64,000 bases of DNA, from contig URAS01000012.1 of assembly GCA_900545825.1 (NCBI GenBank), forward strand, positions 1 to 64,000. Reading direction: 5' to 3'. Position 1 is the stretch's first letter. Each line of letters starts with the position of its first letter. Below, in pieces: positions 47,998 through 57,255 of the stretch. Origin of the DNA: an uncultured Actinomyces sp. (lineage in GTDB: Bacteria; Actinomycetota; Actinomycetes; Actinomycetales; Actinomycetaceae). The position numbers and the translations under genes were made by a program. The notes under the pieces are model-generated. The model saw only the letters and a list, made by a program, of their open reading frames with translations, did no database searches and was not told where the DNA came from.

Positions 47998-49062
47998 TTA
48001 GTTGACGTCGATGAAGTAATCGTCGGCGGAGACGACATGGAGGACGTCGCGGAACAGCCAGGTAAAGAAGAAGCCGCAGGCCACGGGGATGACGACAAAC
48101 GCGATCGCGGCCCACAGCAGGTTGAGGCCGGTCCAGCCGCCCTTAGCCAAGTTGAGGTAATTAATCGGCCCGATCAGCCCCGACAGGCCGAAACCGGCCG
48201 ACATTGGCGTCCCCGTGATGTGGAAAATCGGCGCGGCCAGGCCGCTGACCGCGGCCGAACAGATAATCGGCAACAGGATTTTCGGCTTCGCGAGGACGTT
48301 CGCCATCGAAATCTTTGGCGAACCGATGAAATGCGCCAGCGACGTGCCATGCGAATTGACGCGCCAGCCCGCAATGCAGAACCCGAAGCCGCACGCCGTA
48401 ATCCCCAGATTCGCGGCGCCCGACCCGATGCCGGCCAGCGAAATCGCCAGCGCGATCCCCACGGTCGTGATCGGCGAGACGATAAGGATCGCGAACACGA
48501 CCGCCAACAGGACGACCATGAGGAACGGCTGCAGGCCCGTCAGCTTCGCGACGCCCAGGCCGATGACGTGGGTGATCTGCTTGACGTACGGCAGGATCAC
48601 CAGGCCGATCCCGCCCGCGACAAACACACTGACCAGCGGGATGACGAGGATCGTGTAGGCCCGGCACTTGTCACCGATCAGCAGGATAATCAGCGCGCCG
48701 AGGGCAGCCACCAGGCCCATGTTGATGATGTCGCCCGTGCCCTTGAGCGAGAGGACGCCCTCGGCGGAGACGCCCTGGAACGCGCCGCCGCCGATAAGGA
48801 CCGCCAGACCCAGCGACGCCGTTTGGACCGGCGTGAACTTGAACGCGATCCCGATCAACGCGCCGATCACCAGGCCCATCACCGAATTACACAGGAGCGT
48901 AATCCGCAGCAGCGGAACCAGGCAGGGTATGTGGGGAATGATCGCCTTGAGCAGCTCGCCCAACAACGCGCCGGGGATCAGCGACACCACCGTGCCGATC
49001 GCCAGGCCGTTGAGGATGTTCATCGTGAACTGTTTGCCCGTCACACCCAGTGACTTCAGCAT
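47998..49062 (-). CDS. PTS_EIIC_2-type permease (PTS sugar transporter subunit IIC family)
   Basis: 354 aa, about ten hydrophobic segments, Gly-rich. It matches the EIIC_2 family in NGLAIGTVVSLIPGALLGEL, IAFKFTPVQTASLG and GTPMSAGFGLSGLIGPINYL. No IIA or IIB domain or gene is present nearby, so it may act without phosphotransfer or with subunits elsewhere. It is the first gene of a two-gene unit with the 2-hydroxyacid dehydrogenase. Confidence 0.78.
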   Translation of the reverse strand: MLKSLGVTGKQFTMNILNGLAIGTVVSLIPGALLGELLKAIIPHIPCLVPLLRITLLCNSVMGLVIGALIGIAFKFTPVQTASLGLAVLIGGGAFQGVSAEGVLSLKGTGDIINMGLVAALGALIILLIGDKCRAYTILVIPLVSVFVAGGIGLVILPYVKQITHVIGLGVAKLTGLQPFLMVVLLAVVFAILIVSPITTVGIALAISLAGIGSGAANLGITACGFGFCIAGWRVNSHGTSLAHFIGSPKISMANVLAKPKILLPIICSAAVSGLAAPIFHITGTPMSAGFGLSGLIGPINYLNLAKGGWTGLNLLWAAIAFVVIPVACGFFFTWLFRDVLHVVSADDYFIDVN

Positions 49063-49337
49063 GCAAGGCTCCTTCGATTAGATACCTGCTCTGGGCTGGG
49101 GCACGGACACATCATCCCACCGGGGACGCAAGAGAGCGGGTATATGCGCAGGTGGGAGCGTAGTTTACGGGGGTTGTTTGTGGGGTTGGCTGGGGTGGGG
49201 TCGGGTGCCGGTGGGACGAGGTGGCGCCGGCGAGCTGCCGCGGAACTCAAGGAAACGGAGGGATAGATCACGCTCGCCGTCGGAAATGGCCAGGTGGCGC
49301 GGGTTTTGGGTGCCCGGGTTTCACGGGATCGTCATCT

Positions 49338-49359
49338 GTTCACCTGCTGTTCACTTTGC
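49338..49359 (+). promoter_or_regulatory. PHO box upstream of pstS
   Basis: Two 11-bp direct repeats, GTTCACCTGCT and GTTCACTTTGC, are followed by a weaker unit CGTCACTTCCC at 49371. This is the layout bound by PhoP/RegX3-type regulators in actinobacteria. It lies about 85 bp before pstS. The rest of 49063-49443 shows no other feature. Confidence 0.85.
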
Positions 49360-49443
49360 CCTTGCTCGCCCGTCACTTCCCCTCCGTAGCGTGAGGTTCT
49401 GCAGGGATCTTTACCCCGCCCTGCTGAATGGAAGGAACGTGAC

Positions 49444-50559
49444 GTGTACTCTCTGAACTCGACCTGGCGCCGTGTCGGCGCCCTCGCCCTCGTCGCCGCC
49501 ATGGCGACCCCTCTCGCTGCCTGCGGCTCGGATAACGCTACGGGCGCGAAGGATTCCAGCTCGTCTTCGAGCTCTGCCGCGGCATACTCCGGGCAGATCG
49601 TCGGCTCCGGCGCGTCGTCTCAGGAGGCCGCCCAAAACGCCTGGAAAGCCGCCTTCACCCAGGCCAACCCCGACGCGAAGGTCACTTACGACCCCGTCGG
49701 TTCCGGCGCCGGCATCGACCAGCTGGCCTCCGGCCAGGTGAACTGGGCCGGCTCGGACGCCATGCTCAAGGACGACGAGCGCACCGCCGTCGAGAAGACC
49801 TGCGGCTCGCCCGCCCTCCACCTGCCCCTCTACGTGTCGCCGGTCGCCGTGGTGTTCAACCTCGACGGGATCGAGCACCTCAACCTTGCGCCCGAGACGC
49901 TGGCCAAGATCTTCGCCGGCCAGATCACCAAGTGGAACGACCCGGCGATCGCCGCCGACAACAAGGCCGTTACGCTGCCCGACCTGGCGATCACGCCCGT
50001 GCACCGTGCCGACGAGTCCGGCACGACGGCGAACTTCACCGACTACCTGCACGCCGCGGCGCCCGACGCCTGGCCGCACGAGGCCGCGAAGTCGTGGCCG
50101 CTGCCCGGTGGCGAGGCCGCCCCGCAGACCTCCGGCATGATCTCGACCGTCTCCGGCGGTAAGGGCACGATCGGTTACGCCGACGCGTCGCAGGCCGGCA
50201 AGCTCGGCACCGCGAAGCTCAAGGCCGGCGACTCGTTCGTCGCCTACTCGCCCGAGACGGCCGCCGCCGCCCTCGACGAGGCCAAGCCCGCGACCGATTC
50301 CGACTCTGACCTGGGCCTGACGATCGACCGCAAGCCGACGACCGACAAGGCGTACCCGCTGATCCTCGTCTCGTACGAGATCGTCTGCCAGAAGTACTCC
50401 GACAAGTCCGTCGCCGACGGCATCAAGGCGTACATGCACTACCTGGCCTCGACCGACGGCCAGAAGCTCGCCGCCGACAACGCCGGTTCCGCGCCGCTCT
50501 CCGCCGACATGGCGAAGAAAGTCAACGCGGCGATCGACACGATCACCACCTCGAAGTAA
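49444..50559 (+). CDS. pstS: Phosphate ABC transporter substrate-binding lipoprotein
   Basis: 371 aa from GTG 49444. The lipoprotein signal ends in the lipobox LAAC (Cys27), and a Ser-rich linker follows. The phosphate-binding fold includes IVGSGASSQEAAQNAWK, the GSGAGI loop and ADESGTT with the Ser/Thr that hold phosphate. It captures phosphate outside the membrane and passes it to PstCA. It is the first gene of pstSCAB, behind a PHO box, and so is expected to be induced by phosphate shortage. Confidence 0.96.
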   Translation: MYSLNSTWRRVGALALVAAMATPLAACGSDNATGAKDSSSSSSSAAAYSGQIVGSGASSQEAAQNAWKAAFTQANPDAKVTYDPVGSGAGIDQLASGQVNWAGSDAMLKDDERTAVEKTCGSPALHLPLYVSPVAVVFNLDGIEHLNLAPETLAKIFAGQITKWNDPAIAADNKAVTLPDLAITPVHRADESGTTANFTDYLHAAAPDAWPHEAAKSWPLPGGEAAPQTSGMISTVSGGKGTIGYADASQAGKLGTAKLKAGDSFVAYSPETAAAALDEAKPATDSDSDLGLTIDRKPTTDKAYPLILVSYEIVCQKYSDKSVADGIKAYMHYLASTDGQKLAADNAGSAPLSADMAKKVNAAIDTITTSK

Positions 50560-50581
50560 CAGCCAGGAGACGCGAACAGTC

Positions 50582-51595
50582 ATGACTATGACGCCCATCC
50601 GAGAGGAGGTCTCGGTGGAGGACCAGGAGCTGCTCGACGCGGTCAAACCGCAGATCACGCTCGATGGTTCGGTCGGTTCCGCCGGCAACCGGGTCTTTAA
50701 GGCCCTGGCTGCCGGGGCCGGCATCGTCATCCTGGCGACGCTGGCGGCCGTCGCCATCTTCCTCGCTATCGAGGCGTGGCCGGCCCTCACCGACACCACC
50801 GCCCGATTCCGGTCGATGGGGCAGGCCGAACCGGTCAGCCTCCTCGCCCTCACGGGGCCCCAGCTGTTCGGCACCGTCCTCGGCGCCGTCCTCGCGATGC
50901 TGCTGGCGGTCCCGCTGGCCGTCGGGATCGCCCTGTTCATCACGCAGTACGCGCCGCCGCGCCTGGCGGGCGTGCTGGCCGCGATCATCGACCTGCTGGC
51001 CGCCGTGCCCTCGGTCGTGTTCGGCCTGTGGGGCGGCCTGTGGCTGCTGCCGAAGCTCACGCACGTGTGGGCGTGGCTGCACGACATCGCGCCGTGGTTC
51101 CCGCTGTTCGCCGGGAAGCCGTCGCCGACCGGGCGCGTGCTCGCGTCGGCCGCGGTGATCCTGGCCGTCATGGTCATCCCGATCGTCACGGCGATCACGC
51201 GCGACATCTTCGCGCAAACCCCGAGGTCGATGCACGAGGCCGCCCTCGCGCTGGGGGCGACCACGTGGGAGCGGCTGCGTCTGGCCGTCCTCCCGTTCGG
51301 CAAATCCGGCATTATTTCGGCCTCAATGCTGGGCTTGGGACGTGCCCTGGGCGAAACGATGGCGGTCGTCATGGTGCTGTCGGTCGGGGCGACGTACTCG
51401 TTCACCATCCTCTCGTCCGGCAAACACTCGACCATCGCCGCGAACATCGCCCTGCAATTCCCCGAGGCGTCCGGCATCACAATGTCCGCGCTGATCGCGA
51501 CCGGCCTGGCCCTGTTCGCCCTCACGATGATCGTCAACATGATCGCCCGCGCGATTATCTCGCGCTCGATGGCGTTCAGCGGTGCGAACGCGTAA
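50582..51595 (+). CDS. pstC: Phosphate ABC transporter permease PstC
   Basis: 337 aa. There are six transmembrane helices and a long periplasmic-side loop. The EAA loop is visible in HEAALALGATTWERLRLAVLP. It starts 22 bp after pstS with AGGAG upstream. It forms the channel with PstA. Confidence 0.95.
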   Translation: MTMTPIREEVSVEDQELLDAVKPQITLDGSVGSAGNRVFKALAAGAGIVILATLAAVAIFLAIEAWPALTDTTARFRSMGQAEPVSLLALTGPQLFGTVLGAVLAMLLAVPLAVGIALFITQYAPPRLAGVLAAIIDLLAAVPSVVFGLWGGLWLLPKLTHVWAWLHDIAPWFPLFAGKPSPTGRVLASAAVILAVMVIPIVTAITRDIFAQTPRSMHEAALALGATTWERLRLAVLPFGKSGIISASMLGLGRALGETMAVVMVLSVGATYSFTILSSGKHSTIAANIALQFPEASGITMSALIATGLALFALTMIVNMIARAIISRSMAFSGANA

Positions 51596-51605
51596 AGGAG
51601 CAGCA

Positions 51606-52556
51606 ATGTCTTCGACAACAGCTATTACCTTCACGCCCACCGACGTCGGGCATTTCCGTCGGCGCAAGATCGCCGACAAAGCGATCAAAGCCAGCGTGTT
51701 CATTGCGTTCCTGTTGGCGGTTATTCCCCTGGCGTCGCTGCTGTACACGATCATCAAGGCCGGCGCGCCGCGACTGTTCAAAGACTTCCCGTACTTCCTC
51801 ACGGTGTCGATGAATGGCGTCTTCGGCGGTATGGATGCGGGCGGTATTTACCACGCCCTGCTGGGTACGCTGCTGGTCACCCTATGGGCCACGCTCATTT
51901 CCGTGCCGATTGGCGTCCTCGCTGCGGTCTTTTTGGTCGAATACGGCCGGCCGAAGCCGCTGGCGAAAGCCCTCACGTTCTTCGTCGACGTCATGACGGG
52001 TATTCCGTCGATCGTCGCCGGCCTGTTTGCCGCGGCCGTGTTCGCCCTCGTCGTCGGGCCCGGATACCGCGCCGGGATCATGGGTGCGATCGCCCTGTCG
52101 GTCCTCATGATCCCGACGATCGTGCGGTCCACCGAGGAAATGCTGCGCCTGGTCCCCAACGGGCTGCGCGAGGCCGCCTACGCGCTGGGCGTGCCCAAGT
52201 GGCGCGTCGTCACCAAGGTCGTCCTCCGCACGGCCTTTACCGGGATCGTCACCGGCATCATTTTGGGTATCGCCCGCGTCATCGGCGAAACCGCCCCGCT
52301 GCTCGTGACCGTGGGGACGATCGATTCGATTAATAACAACGTGTTCTCCGGCCGCATGATGACGCTGCCCGTGTTCGTCTATCGCCAATACGCGATGGGT
52401 GACGCGACATGCGTGGCGAACGCGAAGAACTGTTTGACGACGATTAACGAGGAACGCGCATGGGCCGCCGCCCTCGTCCTTTTGCTGGTCGTGGTCGGGA
52501 TTAACATCATCGGCCGCGTGCTTGGCTACTTCTTCCAACCGAAAGGCGACAAGTGA
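51606..52556 (+). CDS. pstA: Phosphate ABC transporter permease PstA
   Basis: 316 aa from ATG 51606, preceded by AAAGGAG. Six helices are present, with the EAA loop REAAYALGVPKWRVVTKVVL. The stop overlaps the pstB start by 4 bases. Confidence 0.95.
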   Translation: MSSTTAITFTPTDVGHFRRRKIADKAIKASVFIAFLLAVIPLASLLYTIIKAGAPRLFKDFPYFLTVSMNGVFGGMDAGGIYHALLGTLLVTLWATLISVPIGVLAAVFLVEYGRPKPLAKALTFFVDVMTGIPSIVAGLFAAAVFALVVGPGYRAGIMGAIALSVLMIPTIVRSTEEMLRLVPNGLREAAYALGVPKWRVVTKVVLRTAFTGIVTGIILGIARVIGETAPLLVTVGTIDSINNNVFSGRMMTLPVFVYRQYAMGDATCVANAKNCLTTINEERAWAAALVLLLVVVGINIIGRVLGYFFQPKGDK

Positions 52557-53410
52557 CTACCTCATACACCTACACGGAAACCCCCAATGCCCAAGAGGCC
52601 ATTGCGGCGGACGGTACGGACGTCACCTTTAACCCGACCGCCATTTCGGTGCGTAACGCCTCGATGTATTACGGCGAGCACCTGGCCGTCGAGGACGTGA
52701 CGATGGATATTCCCGAGCACTCCATTACCGCGTTTATCGGCCCGTCCGGCTGCGGTAAGTCGACGTTCCTGCGCTCCCTCAACCGCATGCACGAGGTCAT
52801 CCCCGGCGCGTACGTGACCGGCGACATCCGCATCGGCGGCGCCGACGTCTACGGCAAGGGCATCGACCCCGTGCTCGTGCGGCGGAAGGTCGGCATGGTA
52901 TTCCAGAAGGCCAACCCGTTCCCCACGATGTCGATTGCCGACAACGTCCTCGCGGGCGTGCGGCTGAACTCCAAGCGGATCTCGAAGTCCCAGGCGAACG
53001 ACATCGTCGAGGAGTCCCTGCGGTCGGCGAACCTGTGGGACGAGGTCAAGGACCGGCTGAACAAGCCCGGGTCGGCCCTGTCCGGCGGCCAGCAGCAGCG
53101 CCTGTGCATCGCGCGCGCCGTAGCCGTCAAGCCCGAGGTGTTGCTGATGGACGAGCCGTGCTCCGCCCTCGACCCCGTGTCGACCCTGGCGATCGAGGAC
53201 CTCATGGAGTCCCTCGCACCGAACTACACGATCGTCATCGTCACCCACAACATGCAGCAGGCGCGGCGCGTGTCGCAGCAGACGGCGTTCTTCTCGATCG
53301 CCGGCGCGGGCAAACCCGGCAAGCTCATCGAATACGGGCCGACCTCGCGCGTCTTCGAGCACCCCGAGAACGAGGCGACCGCCAACTACGTCGCCGGCCG
53401 CTTCGGGTAA
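52553..53410 (+). CDS. pstB: Phosphate ABC transporter ATP-binding protein
   Basis: 285 aa from GTG 52553. Walker A is GPSGCGKST, the signature is LSGGQQQRL, and Walker B is VLLMDEPCSALDP, with the switch His in IVTHNMQQA. The N-terminal extension of about 30 residues is longer than in E. coli PstB. It is the last gene of the operon. No phoU gene follows; copy C of the 71-bp palindrome comes 12 bp after the stop. Confidence 0.96.
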   Translation: MTTSYTYTETPNAQEAIAADGTDVTFNPTAISVRNASMYYGEHLAVEDVTMDIPEHSITAFIGPSGCGKSTFLRSLNRMHEVIPGAYVTGDIRIGGADVYGKGIDPVLVRRKVGMVFQKANPFPTMSIADNVLAGVRLNSKRISKSQANDIVEESLRSANLWDEVKDRLNKPGSALSGGQQQRLCIARAVAVKPEVLLMDEPCSALDPVSTLAIEDLMESLAPNYTIVIVTHNMQQARRVSQQTAFFSIAGAGKPGKLIEYGPTSRVFEHPENEATANYVAGRFG

Positions 53411-53422
53411 GCCCGCATCCAT

Positions 53423-53533
53423 CGAAACGCTCACCTAACTTGTCAAAATCCGGCGGAAAAGGCCGGAAATCGACAAACGAGGTGAGCGTTTCGCAATTGG
53501 GGTGAGCGCGTCGCGGTTGAGGTGAGGGTGTCT
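53423..53533. repeat. 71-bp palindromic repeat, copy C, with decayed half units
   Basis: The core is 53423-53493 with arms CGAAACGCTCACCT and AGGTGAGCGTTTCG-like ends and a CGGCGGAAAAGGCCG centre. Two degenerating half units follow (GGTGAGCGCGTCG, GGTGAGGGTGTC). The rest of 53534-53730 contains nothing I recognise except the LacI gene's ribosome region. Confidence 0.9.
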
Positions 53534-53730
53534 AAGACGGCGTGGAAGACGGCGTGCAAAGACGGCATGCACGACGGCATTGAGGTGCGTTGGTTGTCTA
53601 GGTGTGTCCGCGGGTGGGCCCTGTGCTTCCCGCGGCACCTGCCGTTGCCGCTGAGCTGCGCTAGGGTGGAGCAAGCAGCAGAACCTCGGTGACCGGCACT
53701 TCGCCGGCATGTGTTAGGCGGGAATAGATC

Positions 53731-54774
53731 ATGGCCAGGGCTCGCAGTAGAGCGCATCGTAAACCCAGCATGGGTGACGTTGCCGCCGCGGTGGGTGTAT
53801 CCAAGACAACGATTTCGCGATATCTGCACGGCGAATTCGATTGCATGTCCGAAGAAACACGGGCGCGCATTGAGCAGGTCATTGCGGATTTGGATTACCG
53901 GCCCAACAAGATCGCCCAGGGTCTTAAAGCTACCTACAGCCGCATGATCGGCGTGACGGTTGCTGATATCGGCAACCCCTTCAGCTCGATGCTCTTGAAG
54001 GGGATACACCAAGAGTGCCACGCTCGCGATATCCAGCTTCTTGTGAGCGAATCGAACAACGCCATCGACCTCGAGCGATCCAACATCGAATCGCTCCTGG
54101 ATGCGCAAGTCGATGGCCTGATCGTCAACACCGTGGGGAACAATGACGCATGGCTGGCAGACTACTGCGCCAAGGAAGGTAGCCGGCCGGTCGTCATGCT
54201 CGATCGGGCCATTGATCCAATCGTGTGTGACTGCGTTGTGACAGACAATCGCCACGCCACGTTCACGATGCTCGATTACCTTGCTGAGCAGGGCTTTGCC
54301 TACGTGGCTTACGTGAGCCCGCCCATGCGTGGGATCTCGACGCGCAGAATTCGGCGCGATGCCGTGCTCAGTTATATGCAGGACCGCCCCATGAGAGGGG
54401 AGATCCTCGAGTTCGAGTATGGCCAACCTGCCCAGCTGGCTGCGAGCCTGAAGGCGCTGATCGATCGGCACGGCAAGGAACGCCTCTGCCTTTTTGCGAA
54501 CAACGAATCGACGATGTCCGCGGTGGTCCAGGCCTTGCCTCATGCTGCCTGCTGCGGGCCAGAGCGCCTGCCGGTGGGAATTTGCTCGTTTGCAAGTGAG
54601 GAGTGGGCCAAGTGCACGCGCTCGGGGATCACGTGCCTGGATCAGAGACCTGTGGTCATGGGTCGTGAGGCGGCAGGAATGCTGTTGGCCCGCACGTATG
54701 ACGGCTACACCGGCGAAGCAACCGTCAAGGAGATACCCGCTACTTTGTGCGTGTATCCGTCTACTAGCTTCTAG
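53731..54774 (+). CDS. LacI-family transcriptional regulator (KdgR-like)
   Basis: 347 aa. The helix-turn-helix is at residues 14-35 (MGDVAAAVGVSKTTISRYLH) with the hinge YRPNKIAQGLK. The effector domain starts MIGVTVADIGNPFSSMLLKG, as in KdgR/sugar-acid regulators. It is followed by a promoter with three tandem palindromic sites and the five-gene hexulose-phosphate operon in the same direction, so it is very probably that operon's repressor. Confidence 0.9.
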   Translation: MARARSRAHRKPSMGDVAAAVGVSKTTISRYLHGEFDCMSEETRARIEQVIADLDYRPNKIAQGLKATYSRMIGVTVADIGNPFSSMLLKGIHQECHARDIQLLVSESNNAIDLERSNIESLLDAQVDGLIVNTVGNNDAWLADYCAKEGSRPVVMLDRAIDPIVCDCVVTDNRHATFTMLDYLAEQGFAYVAYVSPPMRGISTRRIRRDAVLSYMQDRPMRGEILEFEYGQPAQLAASLKALIDRHGKERLCLFANNESTMSAVVQALPHAACCGPERLPVGICSFASEEWAKCTRSGITCLDQRPVVMGREAAGMLLARTYDGYTGEATVKEIPATLCVYPSTSF

Positions 54775-54866
54775 CCGCCAGCGTGCCCGTGATCTAGCCG
54801 CAGGCCCACGACAGCTGAGCCGGCATTGCCGCATGTGATCTCGCGCATAGAGCGGAGAACAACCCA

Positions 54867-54895
54867 TTGACGTACCCACCCGAGGAGCGTACGCT
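54867..54895 (+). promoter_or_regulatory. Promoter of the hexulose-phosphate operon
   Basis: TTGACG (54867-54872), a 17-bp spacer and TACGCT (54890-54895). The LacI-type operators begin 5 bp downstream. Confidence 0.65.
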
Positions 54896-54899
54896 GCAG

Positions 54900-54937
54900 T
54901 TAACCGGTTACGTTAACCGGTACCGTTGATCGGTTAA
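54900..54937 (+). promoter_or_regulatory. Three tandem LacI-type operators, 13-bp period
   Basis: TTAACCGGTTACG, TTAACCGGTACCG and TTGATCGGTTAA start at 54900, 54913 and 54926. Each is a full or near version of the palindrome TTAACCGGTTAA. Placed directly after the -10, they should block initiation when bound. Confidence 0.8.
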
Positions 54938-55023
54938 TGAAGCTGACACACTCTAACAGTTGACGCACTTCACGGCCCGCGCTGGCGTCCGTGAAGTCCC
55001 AAGAGCTCAAGGAGGAGCTGAGC

Positions 55024-56349
55024 ATGGTCATATGGATCATGGGAATTCTGTTGATCGTTTCCTTCGCCGGCTTCGTCGTCTATGCGATGCGCGGAGGCAA
55101 CCTCACAATCGGATTCTTCATCCTGACGATTCTGTGGACGTTGGTGTACTACCTTGGCGTGCCCTTCGGCGTAGGCAAGTCCTTCAATGTCATTGAAGAA
55201 ACCTTCACCAAACCCGCGCTGACGTACGGACCGACGATCGTCCAGATCGTCTGCGGCGCGTGGTTCGGACGCGTCCTTGTCGATACAGGAATCGCCGCAT
55301 CGATCTCCTACCGCACAGCAAAAGTGGGCGAGAAGAGCCCGGTCTTGGCGACGATGGCCGTCGCCGCTGTCACGTGCTTGATCTTCACCAGTGCTTACGG
55401 AGTTGGCTCCGCGATTGCCGTGGGCGTCATTCTCTTCCCGGTGCTGGCCAAAATTGGTGTGCCCAAGCGCGTGGCTGTCCCCGTCTTCACGCTGTCCATC
55501 GGTGCCGCCATGTGGATTAACAGCGTCATGTTTGTCCAGTTCGCGGCCTTCTACCAGGATTACAAGTCGCCCGACGGCCAAGTGATCGAGTGGGGTAGCC
55601 ACTACTTGCGTTTCGGCATCCCGGCTATGTTTGTTCAGATGGCGGCGGTGTTCATCTTCATCTTGATCAACTCGCGCGCCATCAAGCGCGGTACTCCCTA
55701 CGAGGTCGGCGATCCGAACGAGAGCAACGTCCAGCTCACTAATGTGCCGGTGTGGACCTACATCCTCCCGCTCGTACCGGTGTCACTGAGCATCCTCTTG
55801 CACTGGGACTCCGTCCCGGCGCTCTTCCTCTCCGCCATCATCGCCTTCCTCGGAACCGGCAAGATGAAGACGTACAAGGGCTTTGTCGAAATCCTCAACT
55901 CCACCGCAAAAACGGCCATTGGGGACATCGGAAGCCTGATCATCATGCTGCTTGTGCTGCGTTTCTTCCAGCATGCGGCGGTAACTGTCATGGCAGACTT
56001 CGGCCCTGGCCTCACCTCGATCGTTCCCAACAACGAAGTGGTGCTCGCCGTCGCCGTGTGTATCCTCGCGCCTCTGGCCCTTTTCCGTGGCCCGCTCGAA
56101 CTCTACGGTGCAGGATCGGCCGTCATCAGCATCTTGATGGGCATGGGCATCTTCAACTCATGGTTCCTCTTCGCTCTGCTCGTCATTCCGTCCATGACCT
56201 GCATCTCGTCCTGCGTGACGCAGTCGTGGAACATGTGGGCCGTGCAGTACAACGAGCTGCAGCCTAAGACCTTCCTCAAGAATGGTGTGCCGGTCTACTG
56301 GCTTTCCACATTCCCGATCATGGCTCTTGCCGGTGCATTCTTGTTCTAA
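55024..56349 (+). CDS. Ion-transporter-superfamily permease, GntP-like (probable sugar-acid or sugar uptake)
   Basis: 441 aa from ATG 55024 with AAGGAGGAG upstream. About twelve hydrophobic segments fall in two halves. The block GAWFGRVLVDTGIAASISYR recalls the GntP motif GAMLGKMLADCGGAQRIA, and the late SCVTQSW region corresponds to a re-entrant loop. I assign it to the GntP/IT superfamily by these patterns only. As the first operon gene it should import the substrate acted on by the next four enzymes. Confidence 0.6.
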   Translation: MVIWIMGILLIVSFAGFVVYAMRGGNLTIGFFILTILWTLVYYLGVPFGVGKSFNVIEETFTKPALTYGPTIVQIVCGAWFGRVLVDTGIAASISYRTAKVGEKSPVLATMAVAAVTCLIFTSAYGVGSAIAVGVILFPVLAKIGVPKRVAVPVFTLSIGAAMWINSVMFVQFAAFYQDYKSPDGQVIEWGSHYLRFGIPAMFVQMAAVFIFILINSRAIKRGTPYEVGDPNESNVQLTNVPVWTYILPLVPVSLSILLHWDSVPALFLSAIIAFLGTGKMKTYKGFVEILNSTAKTAIGDIGSLIIMLLVLRFFQHAAVTVMADFGPGLTSIVPNNEVVLAVAVCILAPLALFRGPLELYGAGSAVISILMGMGIFNSWFLFALLVIPSMTCISSCVTQSWNMWAVQYNELQPKTFLKNGVPVYWLSTFPIMALAGAFLF

Positions 56350-56427
56350 GAGCACCTAGCTGGTGTGCCTCGCGCGAGCCAGGCACGTCAGACAACCTTT
56401 TGTTTGCTACCCTTTAGGACTATTCTC

Positions 56428-57216
56428 ATGTCACTTGTTGGAATCAATACCTGTGTTTACATGGACGAGCTTTCCAGCGGCGTCCCTCAAGCAGAGCTCT
56501 TGCCGCGGATTGCCGAGCTTGGCCTGACCTTGGCAGAAGCTCGCCGCGAGTTCATCGCCAGCGACGCTGAGTACGACGCCATTGCCCGGGCTGCCCGCGA
56601 CCTAGGCCTGACCATGTTCCTCTCTATTCCTGAATCCCTGACGCTGCAGGGTGCGCCCCACCCGAAGCTCGAGCAATTCCTCAGTGAAGCCGAGCGCATG
56701 GGCGCCGTCCGCGTGAAGTTCAATCAGGGCGACGTCAAAGACGTTTCGGCGCGGGTCTTGGCAGATATCGATGCAGCTGGCCGCGCCCATGGTATTGCGC
56801 TCACCATCGAGAATGACCAGACTCTAGAGAACGGAACTCTCGCCTGCACCAAGGCCTCTCTCGAGAACATTGCGTCAAAGAAGTCGGACATCGGCTACAC
56901 CTTCGACGTAGGAAACTGGTGCTGGCGTGGGGAGGACCCGAGCGAGGCCTTCGACCAGCTCCTGGACCGGATCACGGTGTTCCACCTCAAGGACGTTGCC
57001 GGCGCTGCGGCCAGGGCCGCAAGCATACAAGTCGAGGCTATCGACGGCGCGGCAGCGCAGGCGCAGCAGCCGCGCACGACCATGCTCGATGGCGGCGATA
57101 TCGACTGGCGTGCCATGCTCGCCCGGCTCGACAGCGACGTCCCGGTCCTCCTCGAGTTCCCCATCCCCGCCGGCGATGTTGCCGGCCAAGTTACCCTTGT
57201 CCGCAACGCGCGCTGA
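56428..57216 (+). CDS. Sugar isomerase/epimerase (xylose-isomerase-like TIM barrel)
   Basis: 262 aa. It is an AP-endonuclease-2-type TIM barrel with the metal ligands in LTIENDQ (Glu about residue 134), FDVGNWCW (Asp about 163), VFHLKD (His about 190) and LEFPI (Glu). Members isomerise or epimerise keto sugars or their phosphates (IolE/IolH, UlaE, allulose and tagatose 3-epimerases). It lies 78 bp after the transporter and 39 bp before the kinase. It probably forms the keto sugar that the kinase phosphorylates, or handles the phosphate after it. Confidence 0.8.
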   Translation: MSLVGINTCVYMDELSSGVPQAELLPRIAELGLTLAEARREFIASDAEYDAIARAARDLGLTMFLSIPESLTLQGAPHPKLEQFLSEAERMGAVRVKFNQGDVKDVSARVLADIDAAGRAHGIALTIENDQTLENGTLACTKASLENIASKKSDIGYTFDVGNWCWRGEDPSEAFDQLLDRITVFHLKDVAGAAARAASIQVEAIDGAAAQAQQPRTTMLDGGDIDWRAMLARLDSDVPVLLEFPIPAGDVAGQVTLVRNAR

Positions 57217-57255
57217 TCGCAGGAGATCAGCGATATATCTCGAAAGAAGAAGACC

